A DNA stretch of 64,000 bases from Welwitschia mirabilis (taxonomy: Eukaryota > Gnetophyta > Gnetopsida > Welwitschiales). The position numbers and the translations under genes are program-made. Positions 1 to 9,957 of this stretch are shown here, one piece after another; position 1 is the stretch's first letter; the number at the start of each line of letters is the position of its first letter. Location of the stretch: NCBI GenBank assembly GCA_051453625.1, contig JBOZIK010000001.1, positions 177,270,661 through 177,334,660 of the forward strand, given 5' to 3'. The notes below the pieces were generated by a model. The model was given only the letters and a program-made list of their open reading frames with translations. It searched no databases and had not been told where the DNA came from.

Positions 1-227
1 CTTTCTATTCTTAAAAAATTTTTAACTCATAAGTTTTAAGATTACCTTATAATTTATCTAGTCACATCTTTTTGGGATATTTACTTTCTTCGATTGTAGT
101 CACCTTTGGTTCAAATATCTTGGGAAAGGATCTAAAGACCTTCTTTACTATCTTGGATTTCTCCATCTTTTCTCCAAGACTTGCCATCAAGTTTACAATG
201 TTCATTAGGCTAGCAAAGAATTCTTAA

Positions 228-733
228 AGAGTATCTTCCTCATCCATCTTAATCTTTTTAATTTTTGTAATCAACATATGCATCTTTGCTTGCTTGACAA
301 TGGATATTCCTTCATGAGCAANNNNNNNNNNNNNNNNNNNNNNNNNNNNNNNNNNNNNNNNNNNNNNNNNNNNNNNNNNNNNNNNNNNNNNNNNNNNNNN
401 NNNNNNNNNNNNNNNNNNNNNNNNNNNNNNNNNNNNNNNNNNNNNNNNNNNNNNNNNNNNNNNNNNNNNNNNNNNNNNNNNNNNNNNNNNNNNNNNNNNN
501 NNNNNNNNNNNNNNNNNNNNNNNNNNNNNNNNNNNNNNNNNNNNNNNNNNNNNNNNNNNNNNNNNNNNNNNNNNNNNNNNNNNNNNNNNNNNNNNNNNNN
601 NNNNNNNNNNNNNNNNNNNNNNNNNNNNNNNNNNNNNNNAGAGTATCTTCCTCATCCATCTTAATCTTTTTAATTTTTATAATCAACATATGCATCTTTG
701 CTTGCTTGACAATGGATATTCCTTCATGAGCAA
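228..733. repeat. 94-bp direct duplication flanking an N-gap
   Basis: Bases 228-321 and 640-733 are the same 94-bp sequence with one visible mismatch (g/a in the ttttgtaatc / ttttataatc segment), with the N-gap directly between them. Both encode the same part of copia Gag. The simplest reading is two contig ends that overlap but were not merged, giving a false duplication. A true 412-bp-period tandem duplication is the alternative. Confidence 0.85.
322..639. other. Assembly gap (318 N)
   Basis: This is a run of N inside the copia Gag relic. Its length is not a round default, so it may be a size estimate. Both edges carry the same 94-bp sequence. Confidence 1.
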
Positions 734-1131
734 TAGTAAAAATATCCCATGCTTCTTTAGCAGTCTCGTAGTTTACTATCTATTGAACTCATTAATAGTC
801 ATAGCATAAAAAATTGCATTTAAAGCATGAGCATCAATAGTAGCATTAGCTTTGTCTAATTTAGTTCATTTATCTTTTGGCTTCAACACTACTATAGAAT
901 TGCCTTTGGCATCCTTTTGAGTAGTGATAGGATGGCTATAACTTGTGATCAATATATTCTTATAATCTATATCAAGAGGTCTTAATAATATTTTCATTTT
1001 AATCTTCCAATATCCATAGTTTGTTTAATCAAATAGTGGAGGCCTACAAATACAAAAACATTCTCTAATAGAACCCATGACTATGGTTATTAAGGCAAAG
1101 ATTGGTTAAAATCTTAATGTTGGATCAACCT

Positions 1132-1145
1132 GGAGCTCTAATACC
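1132..1145 (-). other. Primer-binding site of the copia element (tRNA-iMet type)
   Basis: On the minus strand the sequence reads TGGTATTAGAGCTC. This is one C-to-T change from the common plant PBS TGGTATCAGAGC, which pairs with the 3' end of initiator methionine tRNA. It lies three bases inside the LTR end at 1,149 and just upstream of Gag, as expected for reverse-transcription priming. Confidence 0.8.
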
Positions 1146-1148
1146 AAA

Positions 1149-2280
1149 TGTAGGATCGAGAACCCTAGATGAGGGGTGAAAATAGGACTTTTAAAAAATT
1201 TAAACAATTATTACTACTTACTAAAAAAATTATGACATAAAAACATGTAACAAAACAAACTCAAAGGTAGCACAAAAAAATGCACAAGACAAGATTTATA
1301 GTGGTTTGGAATACACCCTACTCTACTCTCAGAAAATAGTTAATAACCAAGACTGTTCCGGATCTCTATTACATCACTATTCACTAGGTTTTCAAGGATA
1401 ACCTTTAACCTTATAAAGAAGGCTTTTTTAGGCTAAGTCTCAACCTTTATAAATCAGACTTTTGCAAGCTAAGTTTTAACTTTATAGAATGGACTTTTAT
1501 AGGCTAAATCTCAATCTTCATAAAATAAAGTTTTATAGGTTAGGTCTCAATCTTCAATAAAATGCACAAGGGTAAGTAAGGGAATGAAGCCTCTATGATC
1601 TAGGTTACTCCAATACAATAACTAACAATGGATCCTTATTTCTCAAATTTAGTACAAATGTATGTACTGAGTGAGAGAAGAATGATGTTATAAAGATAGG
1701 CTCTTCAGATTAAGAGTGCAATCTCCTTTTTTAAAATTCATTTTATCTCAAGCCCACTAGGTTTTTGAGTGTTGCCTCTATAAATGGATTTCCCTAAAAT
1801 ATAGCCATTAGATACCTGGGAAGAAATCTGACATTTAAAACAGATAGATTTGGTGAAATAATGGTTAGAAAACTATTTGAAAATTTCCACTTTTTCTCTA
1901 ACTGATTGAGCCCTTGAAACATCTCATTGACTCAATTAACTCATGTCACATGATTTAGTTACTTGATTTTTCATCCAGTCGACTTGAGTAACTCATATTA
2001 CTTGGTTTAGTTGTTCCCATCTAAAATCTAGTCGACCACTTTTCATCAGGTCCGACTGACTCCACATCAGTTCAATTAACTCCATATACATATGGAGAAG
2101 CTTGAAAATTACAATTCTAAGTCCATTTAACCCATCACGAAGGAGTCCAAAATGAGTATTTCCAAGTTCAGTTAACTCCTACTTTAGTTCCTTGGATAGA
2201 AAATCAAGTTACTTAATTAGAACATGTCCAAATCTTGGCTATCTTTTGGATATGGATCCTTCAGTTTCTTGCATCTATAA
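1149..2280 (-). mobile_element. 5' LTR of the Ty1/copia element (far end uncertain)
   Basis: The LTR edge next to the PBS reads ...CGATCCTACA on the minus strand (plus strand starts TGTAGGATCG), a canonical CA-3' LTR end. Moving right, the sequence is richer in G+C than its surroundings. It contains a 36-bp minisatellite (1,411-1,553) and stretches with repeated gtcgac/gactc words (about 1,960-2,080). I could not identify the outer 5'-TG end or a target-site duplication, so the boundary near 2,280 is a guess based on where sequence related to the next element begins. Confidence 0.6.
1411..1553. repeat. 36-bp minisatellite, four units, inside the copia LTR
   Basis: Four consecutive units occupy 1,411-1,446, 1,447-1,481, 1,482-1,517 and 1,518-1,553. 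Each begins with a ttataaa-like word, continues with a-g-cttttataggctaa and ends with tctcaacct or tctcaatct. The units differ at several positions, so the array is old. Subrepeats of this kind often sit in LTR U3 or R regions. Confidence 0.85.
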
Positions 2281-2389
2281 AATTACATTTCATTCTATAA
2301 AGATCATATTAGTTTGATATCAATTGGAAATATGAAATTCTAGCAAATTTATCATCAAGAAGAAAAGTGATTACTTTAAGGTTTCAAGT

Positions 2390-4650
2390 AGAAGAACAAT
2401 ATGAAGAGGAGGTATAACCACAAAGGCTAAGATTATCTATTTCTAAGTCTTCTTAAAAGAAAAAATAACTCATGTAGATGATTCCTAGAAAGTACAAATA
2501 TTTGGAGGAAAAGATTTAGGAAAATTTTAGGGAAAATAAGAAATAAATAATATAAAGAATTGATAAATTTAGTAGGAAAGTAATATTAAAACGTGATAAA
2601 ACCCAGATGAGCTTAAGGTTCATAGATGGTTCTTCTCATAAAAGATCTCCTTTAAGAATATCTTTTTTGCATGATGTACTTTATGATTGTTTTTTTCCCC
2701 TTTCTCTATGTTTTTTTCTATGCCTTATAATGTTTTGAAAAAGTTCCAAGTAATAGAAATTTATGATTCTTCTTTGCAAGTTAAACTTGACAGTTTAATA
2801 TTTTGATAGACTTTCAACCCTATTAAACATTAAGGACATTGAAACATTTTTATTTAAGGATGTTAAGAATTAAGAATTTTTATATTATTAATTATTTTAT
2901 GCTTTAACTTAGAATAAATATCATTTTATTTTATCTATTTTATCACATTTTATATGGCTAAAAATTAAAAAAATTAAAAAAATAAAAATTAAAAATTAAA
3001 TTAAGCTTAAAAAGTTATAAATTTTTGTTTCTTTTTCAATATCATGCATCAATATGATTAGTTGATATATGGAATTAAGTTGAGTTCAATTTTAATTTTT
3101 TCATCTTATTTAAATATTTAATATTTAAGCTTGAATATGATACTTTATAAATTTTTTAGATTTCAAATAGCCTTGTGAACTTAGTTTTTTTGCATCATCT
3201 ACTAAGGAACTAGTAAAATATTAGTTAGTATAGTTGTAATCCTATAATTCTATGCTCCTAAGGTTTGGCAAATAAATTATTTTAAGGTAATAAATAACAT
3301 TTTTAACATAAATTTTTTACTAGTTAATTTTTATCCTCATAATTACCAAAATTTTATGAAACAGAACCAATACATGAGTTTTATGGTGCAAAGCATGCTG
3401 AATCATTTGACTTTTGATTAAAGGTATTATTTCTAGAAAGATTAATGCTACCATCAAATTCATAGTATCACTAGCATTCTAGAGCATGATGGTTTTGGCA
3501 AAATCTAAAATAAAGATAAATAATGAAATAATAAAATAAAATATATATAAATTAGGAAAAATTAAATTAAATGTAGAATAACCAAAAAAATCTTGTAGAA
3601 GTAATAATTACTTAATATTAATAACTAAGAAATATTACTTTTATTAGATTCAATGTATCTTCATGTATCAAGCATGTGAAATTAAATGTAAAACTCTAAC
3701 CCTAAGGCTATGTAAGCATAGCCTATGTCAAGATTTGAGTCATTAAATATTCATCCTAGAATTCATTTCCTTATCATTTAATTTTCTATTAACATTTCCA
3801 TTTCCTTAACTTTTATTGACTATATTATGGTTTCGATATTCTCTTATCATGTATTTTTCTCCCTCCTTAAGCACATAAGAATAATTATTTTATAAGGAAA
3901 ATTTCTTACCAAGCCTAATAGAATAGTTTACACTAAATTTTTATTTACTATTACATTTGTATTACTAGTTAATAAAATTTAATTTTAATTGAATCTCATT
4001 TTTCCTCCATTATTAATGCATTTATGATTACTTGAATTATAAGAGTCCATTTAAAATATTATTTTATATTTGTTTAAGTTTAGCTACTTTAATGTTTTAT
4101 TATGATTTTATTGGAGTAGATGATTAATACGTTAGATTTTATGACATCTTTCATGCTCCTCTATCCATTTCTGCATTTCATTATAAAATAATTCATCTCT
4201 TAACAATGGTGTTATTTTGGTATTATAAGTTCTTTTATTTATATTTACAACATTGACATTTGTAATATATGATCTATTTCTTACTCATAAACCCTAGTTA
4301 ATATATATCATTTTGGATTAATAAAATAATAGTTACTTAAATGATCTATTATTTTGGATTACAAAAATAATAGTAACTCTTGTAGTTATATTTGTTTAGG
4401 CTTGGTTGGTTGTTTGTTCTTTGAAAAATCATTTCTTGCACTTAGAAGAAGAATATTTAATTTATAATATTTTTCTAACTTATTTTAAATTTTTTGTAAC
4501 AATATCTTATCTAAATGAATAATTACTAGCAATAAACTTCCCTTGCTAACCTTTTTTAAAGAATGATAATTAGGGTTACTTATGCTATAATGGACAACCC
4601 TACTCTTTATTGTAAGATTGTCACACATTTCTTAGATTCTAGGAATATCT
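2390..4650 (+). repeat. Direct repeat block A, related to 12,710-14,890
   Basis: Several diagnostic stretches recur in the same order about 10.2 kb downstream: cttctcataaaagat (2,632 and 12,961), gccttataatgttttgaaaa (2,721 and 13,050), an acattgaggacaatgt-like stretch (about 2,826 and 13,153), taattaccaa (3,341 and 13,718), and actatagtaaaa/gctataatgg near the end. The ggacaatgtaacatttt motif resembles a conserved stretch found after pol in Athila-type gypsy elements. The block is probably an LTR, or the 3' untranslated end plus LTR, of the Athila-like element. There are no convincing ORFs in it. Edges are approximate. Confidence 0.6.
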
Positions 4651-5258
4651 CTAAATATTAATTTGAATATGAATTATCAAGCTTTTATAAATTCTTATTC
4701 TCATTTCGAGGAATTATAATTCATCTTACTTAGATTTATTTTAAAAAATAAAAGAAATTTATTTTTAGAGGCTTTTATATTTTACTTTAGCTCTATTATT
4801 ACAAAAATTATTTAGAAAAATTATTTTTAGAGGAATAAGAAGCACTTAAGAAAAATGAAAACTCAAATTCATAAAGTGTTCATCTTAGATTTCCTATCTT
4901 AGATTTCATAATTATCTATGTGTACTCTTAGTTTTTCTTTCATTAGCCATAAAAAGAACAAGTTTTTAATTTCCTACTAGCATGTTTCTTGATTTTATTA
5001 TTGATGAATTAATCTATGTTATTCTAGGATTATATTTCATTTTTTTTAATTTATTTTTTTAAGAAATTTATTTAGAATAGCGTAAGTTTATCATTTTTAC
5101 ATTATTTTTGTGTATTATGCATCACTTGAAACTTGATTGAAGATTTCATTTATTTACAAGAACTGTTATCTATTTTACTAACACCACCATCATTTTTCTT
5201 TTTCTAGTGTCATGGAAAATTTAAAACTAAATATTTTGTTAAATCTAGTTATTTTGCA

Positions 5259-5397
5259 NNNNNNNNNNNNNNNNNNNNNNNNNNNNNNNNNNNNNNNNNN
5301 NNNNNNNNNNNNNNNNNNNNNNNNNNNNNNNNNNNNNNNNNNNNNNNNNNNNNNNNNNNNNNNNNNNNNNNNNNNNNNNNNNNNNNNNNNNNNNNNN
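5259..5397. other. Assembly gap (139 N)
   Basis: Run of N in AT-rich non-coding sequence. I saw no obvious matching sequence at its two edges. Confidence 1.
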
Positions 5398-5663
5398 AAG
5401 TACTAAACTTAATTTTTTAAGACTATTAAAACCTCAACATTCCAAAATCACAATTTCCTTATATTCCTTTAATAGATACAACTATGTAACAAGATAATAG
5501 ATATGTTATTTGTTCAATTTTATGTAGGAAAATGCTAAAGCCTATATGGTAACTTGAATGCTTAACTACTTCTTTTTATATGGCCTTAGCTTTTTACATT
5601 AATTTCTTTGAAATACAACCTATATTTGTCAACATTTTACCTAATATTATGGCTTTGATTTAG

Positions 5664-5895
5664 AATATCACTCTTAACATAATAGTGATTTTAAANNNNN
5701 NNNNNNNNNNNNNNNNNNNNNNNNNNNNNNNNNNNNNNNNNNNNNNNNNNNNNNNNNNNNNNNNNNNNNNNNNNNNNNNNNNNNNNNNNNNNNNNTAATA
5801 TCAAAATGTTTTACATAGTTTAGAAACCCTATTAATTAAAGCTTACAAAATGTGGGTTATAACAATATCCCTCTTAACATAATAGTGATTTTAAA
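5664..5895. repeat. 32-bp direct repeat around an N-gap
   Basis: Bases 5,664-5,695, which end exactly at the gap, recur at 5,864-5,895 with one visible mismatch. They share the word ctcttaacataatagtgatt. The 200-bp offset and the 100-N gap suggest an unmerged contig overlap, though a short genuine duplication is possible. Confidence 0.8.
5696..5795. other. Assembly gap (100 N, default size)
   Basis: Exactly 100 N, the usual placeholder for a gap of unknown size. It separates the two 32-bp repeat copies. Confidence 1.
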
Positions 5896-6399
5896 GATAT
5901 TATATTAAAAATTTCACAACTAGGTAATCAAAATGATATGATTAAGATAAAACTATTTCCTTTCTACTAAAATAAAAATCAAATATTGGATTTTTTTTTT
6001 TGAAATTTTTTATCAATTACATCACTAAGATATTTTAATTATAAATATTTGAAATGGTAATTCCTAGCATATAAAACTAATGATTTGAAATGTAACATTG
6101 TAAATTTCATGTAATATAGCAATGATCTCTTCTATAGATCATTTAAATATTTTAAGGATGTATTATTGCAATTCCCTAATCATGGCTTTGAAGAATAAAG
6201 AATTATGAAAATTTTTTATGAAGATCTAACAGCACAAAGTAGATAACTAATTAAAAAGATGAGTATGAGCATTCACATCTATAGAATCTAAAAATCTTTA
6301 AATACATTACAAAACATAGCCAAAAGTTTTTAAAATTACAAGAGGTAATTTAAAGCTAAAGAAATATATAAGAAAATTCAACTATCCAACAAAGCTATA

Positions 6400-7180
6400 A
6401 GAAGAAGTATCTATAAACTAAGTGATGGTATTAATATAAATATAAACTTAGAAAAATTAGCCAAATGCTTATAACAACTAGAAACATCTAAAACATTGAA
6501 ATCTAATGCAGTCTCTACATGTAGAATTAGTAATTTTAATAAACATGAAGCAAATGATTATCATTTTCTTTCTATTTACCAAGATGTAGTAGATGAACAA
6601 CTGGATAGTTTGTAAAGTACAAGACTCTTTTATAGCCAATAATAATCTTTTTTCCTCTTATGGATATACATACAACTTGAAATAGAAAAATTAATATTAC
6701 TTTATCTTGAAAAATCAAATGGAAGAAGCATCTACTTAAGATAAATCTATAGTCATTAAATAGTGTTTTGTAATAGTTCATTAAAGCCTAAACTTCTAGA
6801 GACAATAAAGAAAGTAAGGTTAATAACTAAGCAATAAAAATGATTTAATGTTTATAATAAGAAATGAATCAACTCACTCAAACTACCTATCACATATTTC
6901 ATTCAATAAATCAAAGAAAGAAAGGTAAGCTTTCAGATCAATCTATATCTAATCTAAAAGGAGTTCATATAATTAAAGAAAAAGAAGATGTAAGATGTCT
7001 CAATGCTATTTCACTTAGAAACGACATGTAAATTAACAAAATTGTTGAACCACTTAGAGAAGAACCTTCTATATTTAACTCCTCACCTCAACATATACTT
7101 GAGCCTAAGAAGAATGATAATGATAATGTAGAAAGACATAAATGCAAACTTAATAAAGTCATGCTTTTAAATGTTTAATA
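6400..7180 (+). pseudogene. Athila-like Gag relic (C-terminal part)
   Basis: Fragments are readable: a cysteine/histidine-containing stretch near 6,510-6,560 (TCRISNFNKHEANDYHFLS) at the position of the Gag zinc knuckle, and VRCLNAISLRND near 6,990-7,025. The latter matches the Athila Gag C-terminal motif (VxAITLRSG). An acidic, asparagine-rich tail follows before the protease. Frameshifts separate the pieces. Gag would form the particle shell. The identification rests mainly on the AISLRND motif and on position; the N-terminal part is not recognisable. Confidence 0.55.
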
Positions 7181-7399
7181 CCTATTAGCAATAAGAAACT
7201 CAAATGACAGTTCTTAAACATAAGTAAGAAGTTTAAACTTAATATTACACTATTATATGCTATCAAGTAAGTACTAGCATATGCAAAATTCTTTAAAGAT
7301 ATGTGTATGATAAAGAGTAAGTAAGTATAAAAAGAATCATTTTATATTTTAATAATTAAATGTTATTCTCCAAAATAAACTTCCATCTAATTTTAAAAA

Positions 7400-7690
7400 T
7401 AATAAACAAAGTATTATTAGATTGAGGACCTAGTGTGAATGAGATTGGAAAGACTTAAGAAAACTAGAGTAACTTTTCAACTCATTGAATATTCATTAAA
7501 ATTTTCTAATTAAGTTGGAAAGATGTTCTAGTAAAATTTTATAAGTTTGACTACCTTATAGTCTTTGTTATTCTAGAAATAGATGATAATTATAAAGGAT
7601 GTCCACTTACATTAGGTAGATAATTCATCAATATTTCCAATTCTTTAATAAACTATAGGAACAGTCTAGATAAAATTTTATTTGACAACA
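7400..7690 (+). pseudogene. Athila-like aspartic protease relic
   Basis: The active-site region reads KVLLD-stop-GPSVN (gat at 7,420-7,422), which corresponds to the retropepsin core D-S/L-G-A-S-V-N with a stop where the middle residue should be. It is followed by ERLKKTRVTFQL, by a VLVKxYKF-like strand with frameshifts, and by an LGR-like flap end near 7,610 with the NYRNSLDKILFD tail. The enzyme would cut the Gag-Pol polyprotein. The catalytic Asp codon remains but the neighbouring stop and frameshifts make it non-functional. Confidence 0.7.
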
Positions 7691-7909
7691 TAAATAAAAA
7701 ATTATAAGTTTTTAATGCTATGAAGAACAATCATATGGATGATGTTAAATATATACATTTAATTGCAACATATGATAATTATGTTTCTAAGTTCTTATAT
7801 TGTATTAAAAGTCATCTAAGTTAGATAAATACTTGGCACTTATTTTTAAGGATAATATTAAACTAAGACATCACATTAACAAGTAATATTTGAACCTTTA
7901 CCATGTTCA

Positions 7910-9450
7910 ACATAAAAAAAAACCTTAATTAAAATTAAAACATCTTCCAAAAATAATGAAATATACATTCTAAAAGAGGAAAAAAAAATTTATAGTCATT
8001 TATTCTAGAATTTCTACATGATAGGAGGAATCCTTAATTTCATTATTAATATAACACAAAAAAGGTATAGAATAGATATTTCTAAATTTAGAAAATGTTG
8101 ATTCCAACATATATCTACATGAATTCACTTAAAAGAGAATAGTAATCCTAGGAGAGAATCTTAAAATGGACTTAACCCTTGTAAGAAAGAATTAGTGATG
8201 AAGGAAGACCTTAAGTTATTAGATGCTAGTATTATCTAATCCAATCTCTAATCATCAATAGATCAATTATACTTAAATTATACCTAAAAGTTTGAAGTCA
8301 TTATGATTAATAATGAAAATGAGTAGCTTATGCCTACAAGAGTTTAAAGTAAAATTGCAAATGTGCAAGGACTGTGGAATACTTAACTCTATAACTCACA
8401 AGGGTCACTTTCAATTTTTTTTTAATTAATCAAATTTTAGAAAGATTAGTTGGATACAAATACTATTGCTTCTTACATAGATATTCAAGCTACTACTGGA
8501 TAGAAACTTCTTCTAAAGATCAAGAAAGGATTACCTTTACATATCCTTTTAGAACATCTACTTACAAACATATGTCCTTTTGATTAAATAATTTTCTAGC
8601 TACTTTTGAATTTTATATGATAAGTATATTCTTTGATATGATTAAAAGATTTCTAAAACTTCTTATGAATGATTTTATGTATAAGGTAAAACATTTAAAT
8701 GCTTCCTTAATCATGTGAATCTATTCTTACATGTTATGAAAATAACATTCTTATTCTTAACTAGGAGAACTGTTATTTAATGGTTATTAAGGGTACCCTC
8801 CCTTCCTTTCTAAAGGTCTAATGTGTGATAAATAATCCTTCCTCAATGACATCCTCTACTACTAAGTACCATTGTGGGGCTTCATAACCATGGTTTAAGT
8901 AGGTCTCTTAGAAGTGGCTAGGCAACTATTACCAGGAGTTCCTTGTATGATGGTACTGGAATGAACCCACTGCATCCCATTGTGCCCCACCTTATATAAC
9001 CATGGTGGGGCTATGTGGGGATGTCGTTTCCTAAGCATTACGATAACCTATTTGATACCCTCAGTCCATAGTGAAGGTTTCATTATCCATTGTTATCTAG
9101 CAAGTTCCGGGGGAAGCATAATGTAACTAACAAATAGCAGTCACAAGAGCCTATGCACCTTACTAATATGCAGGTCATGTGTATCCCTAAACCTCGATAC
9201 TCATCTACTAGCCCCCCACTCAGATAATCAAACCATGCAAGTTGCGTTGTATTGAGTTGAGTCCTGTTCCAAACTAAGCCATCAGGAGAGATTATGCTAC
9301 CCACATTAGAACCAGCATTATATAGCAGGGTAAACCACTGATGTTCTAAAATTCAACTCATTACTCATCTTTCCATTCCTAAATGTATTAAAGATAAAAG
9401 AAATTTTCTTTAATGTACTAGTTGTTATCAAAGTTCATGAAGGACTTTTG
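7910..9450 (+). pseudogene. Athila-like reverse transcriptase relic, split by an insertion
   Basis: Recognisable parts are KPNLKLKHLPK and KYTF near 7,920-7,975, LNPCKKELVMKEDLKLLDASII (8,174-8,238), MPTRV followed by SK (about 8,331), and FPLPFIDQILERLVGYKYYCFLHRYSSY (about 8,410-8,500, one frame change). Then come the QERITFTYPF and MSF segments and a catalytic box reading MNDF at 8,664-8,675 where Athila has MDDF. The frame runs to about MVIKG at 8,795, is interrupted by the insert, and resumes with VLK near 9,343. Loss of one of the two metal-binding aspartates (GAT to AAT) plus many stops shows the enzyme is dead. Confidence 0.8.
8796..9341. mobile_element. GC-richer insert of about 0.55 kb inside the Athila RT, unidentified
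   Basis: The stretch is clearly richer in G and C than its surroundings and interrupts the RT frame: the part before it ends at MVIKG and the part after it resumes at VLK. Inside are two related words, cattgtggggcttcataacc (from 8,870) and cattgtgccccaccttatat (from 8,976), each leading into ataaccatgg or aaccatgg. A TATATAA-like box on the minus strand lies near 8,993. The hexamer agggta occurs at both edges (8,790-8,795 and 9,327-9,332) and could be a target duplication. I see no TG/CA ends, terminal inverted repeats, tRNA-like boxes or coding similarity. A solo LTR or non-autonomous element are options. Confidence 0.5.
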
Positions 9451-9957
9451 AAAAATTTCAAAGTTATTATTTGATTATTTCATTAAAAATGCACCATTTA
9501 AAGGGACTTTTAAATATTAATCTAGATTTAAACTCTAAAATGAATTCTTCCATTTACTATTATTTTACAACCCCTTAAATGGTGTTTTCATGTTGAACGT
9601 TTTGTGATGCTAGTGATTATGTTATATGATTTGTCTTAGGAAAAAAGAAATAGAAAAGTTTGTGCAACCTACTATGTAATTAAAGCATTCAAATGTTCTT
9701 AACTAAATTATAGAACCACTATAAAAAAACTTTGAGCTATAATTTTTACCTTAGAAGAAATTTAGATCATATCTTGCATGTGCAAAAAAACTATTTTTTT
9801 TTAAAAACTAACCATTTTACTCTTAAATAGCTTAGTGCTAGGAAACATTCCAAATCTAGACTCATTAGATTGATTTCACTATTACAAGAATTTGAATTAC
9901 ATATTAAGTATAAGAAAGGTGCTAAGAAAATGTAATTGTTATTTACTTATCTAGCGT
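9450..9957 (+). pseudogene. Athila-like RT connection and RNase H relic
   Basis: After the RT, stretches such as KNAPFKGTF, FHLLLFYNPLNGVFMLNVL, KKEIEKFVQPTM and LEEI/KKFRSYLACAK follow the order of Athila connection and RNase H domains (APFxF..., ...LPFELMCDAS..., ...EKFRSYL). The region ends with YKKGAKKM / ENVIVIYLS, which matches the GxENVVADHLSR end of RNase H. The domain would degrade the RNA template during reverse transcription. Several frame changes and stops make it non-functional. Confidence 0.65.

Larger units (their letters stand above)
1..1078 (-). pseudogene. Ty1/copia Gag relic (DUF4219/UBN2 type), 3' part outside window
   Basis: Read on the minus strand from an ATG at 1,078, the translation opens with a PPLFD-x-TNYGYWKIKMKI stretch. 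This matches the N-terminal Gag motif of plant copia elements (PPxFxGxNYxxWKxxM). It continues with a NATIDAHALNAIFYAM segment, then EAWDIFTIAHEG, and beyond the gap with LMNIVNLMASLGEKMEKSK and KVFRSFPKIFEPKVTTIEE. Together these are the UBN2 Gag core that packages element RNA in virus-like particles. In-frame stops occur, for example at the glycine of NGTNY and in the segment read from about 60 to 1, and there is at least one frameshift near 780, so the gene is dead. A 318-N gap splits it. Pol would lie to the left of the window. Family assignment is confident; the exact start is less certain. Confidence 0.85.
4651..6370. other. AT-rich stretch without recognisable features apart from two gaps
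   Basis: This region lies between repeat block A and the Athila-like Gag. It is very AT-rich, with poly-A and poly-T tracts and no ORF that resembles a protein. By position it should hold the LTR end, PBS and 5' leader of the Athila-like element. I could not find a clean PBS; two N-gaps here may hide it. Confidence 0.5.

Noticed and set aside
9083-9304. 73-codon open frame on the minus strand inside the GC-richer insert
   Set aside because: It has no recognisable motif, and longer chance frames are expected where TA-rich stop codons are rare. The insert is reported as a possible mobile element instead.
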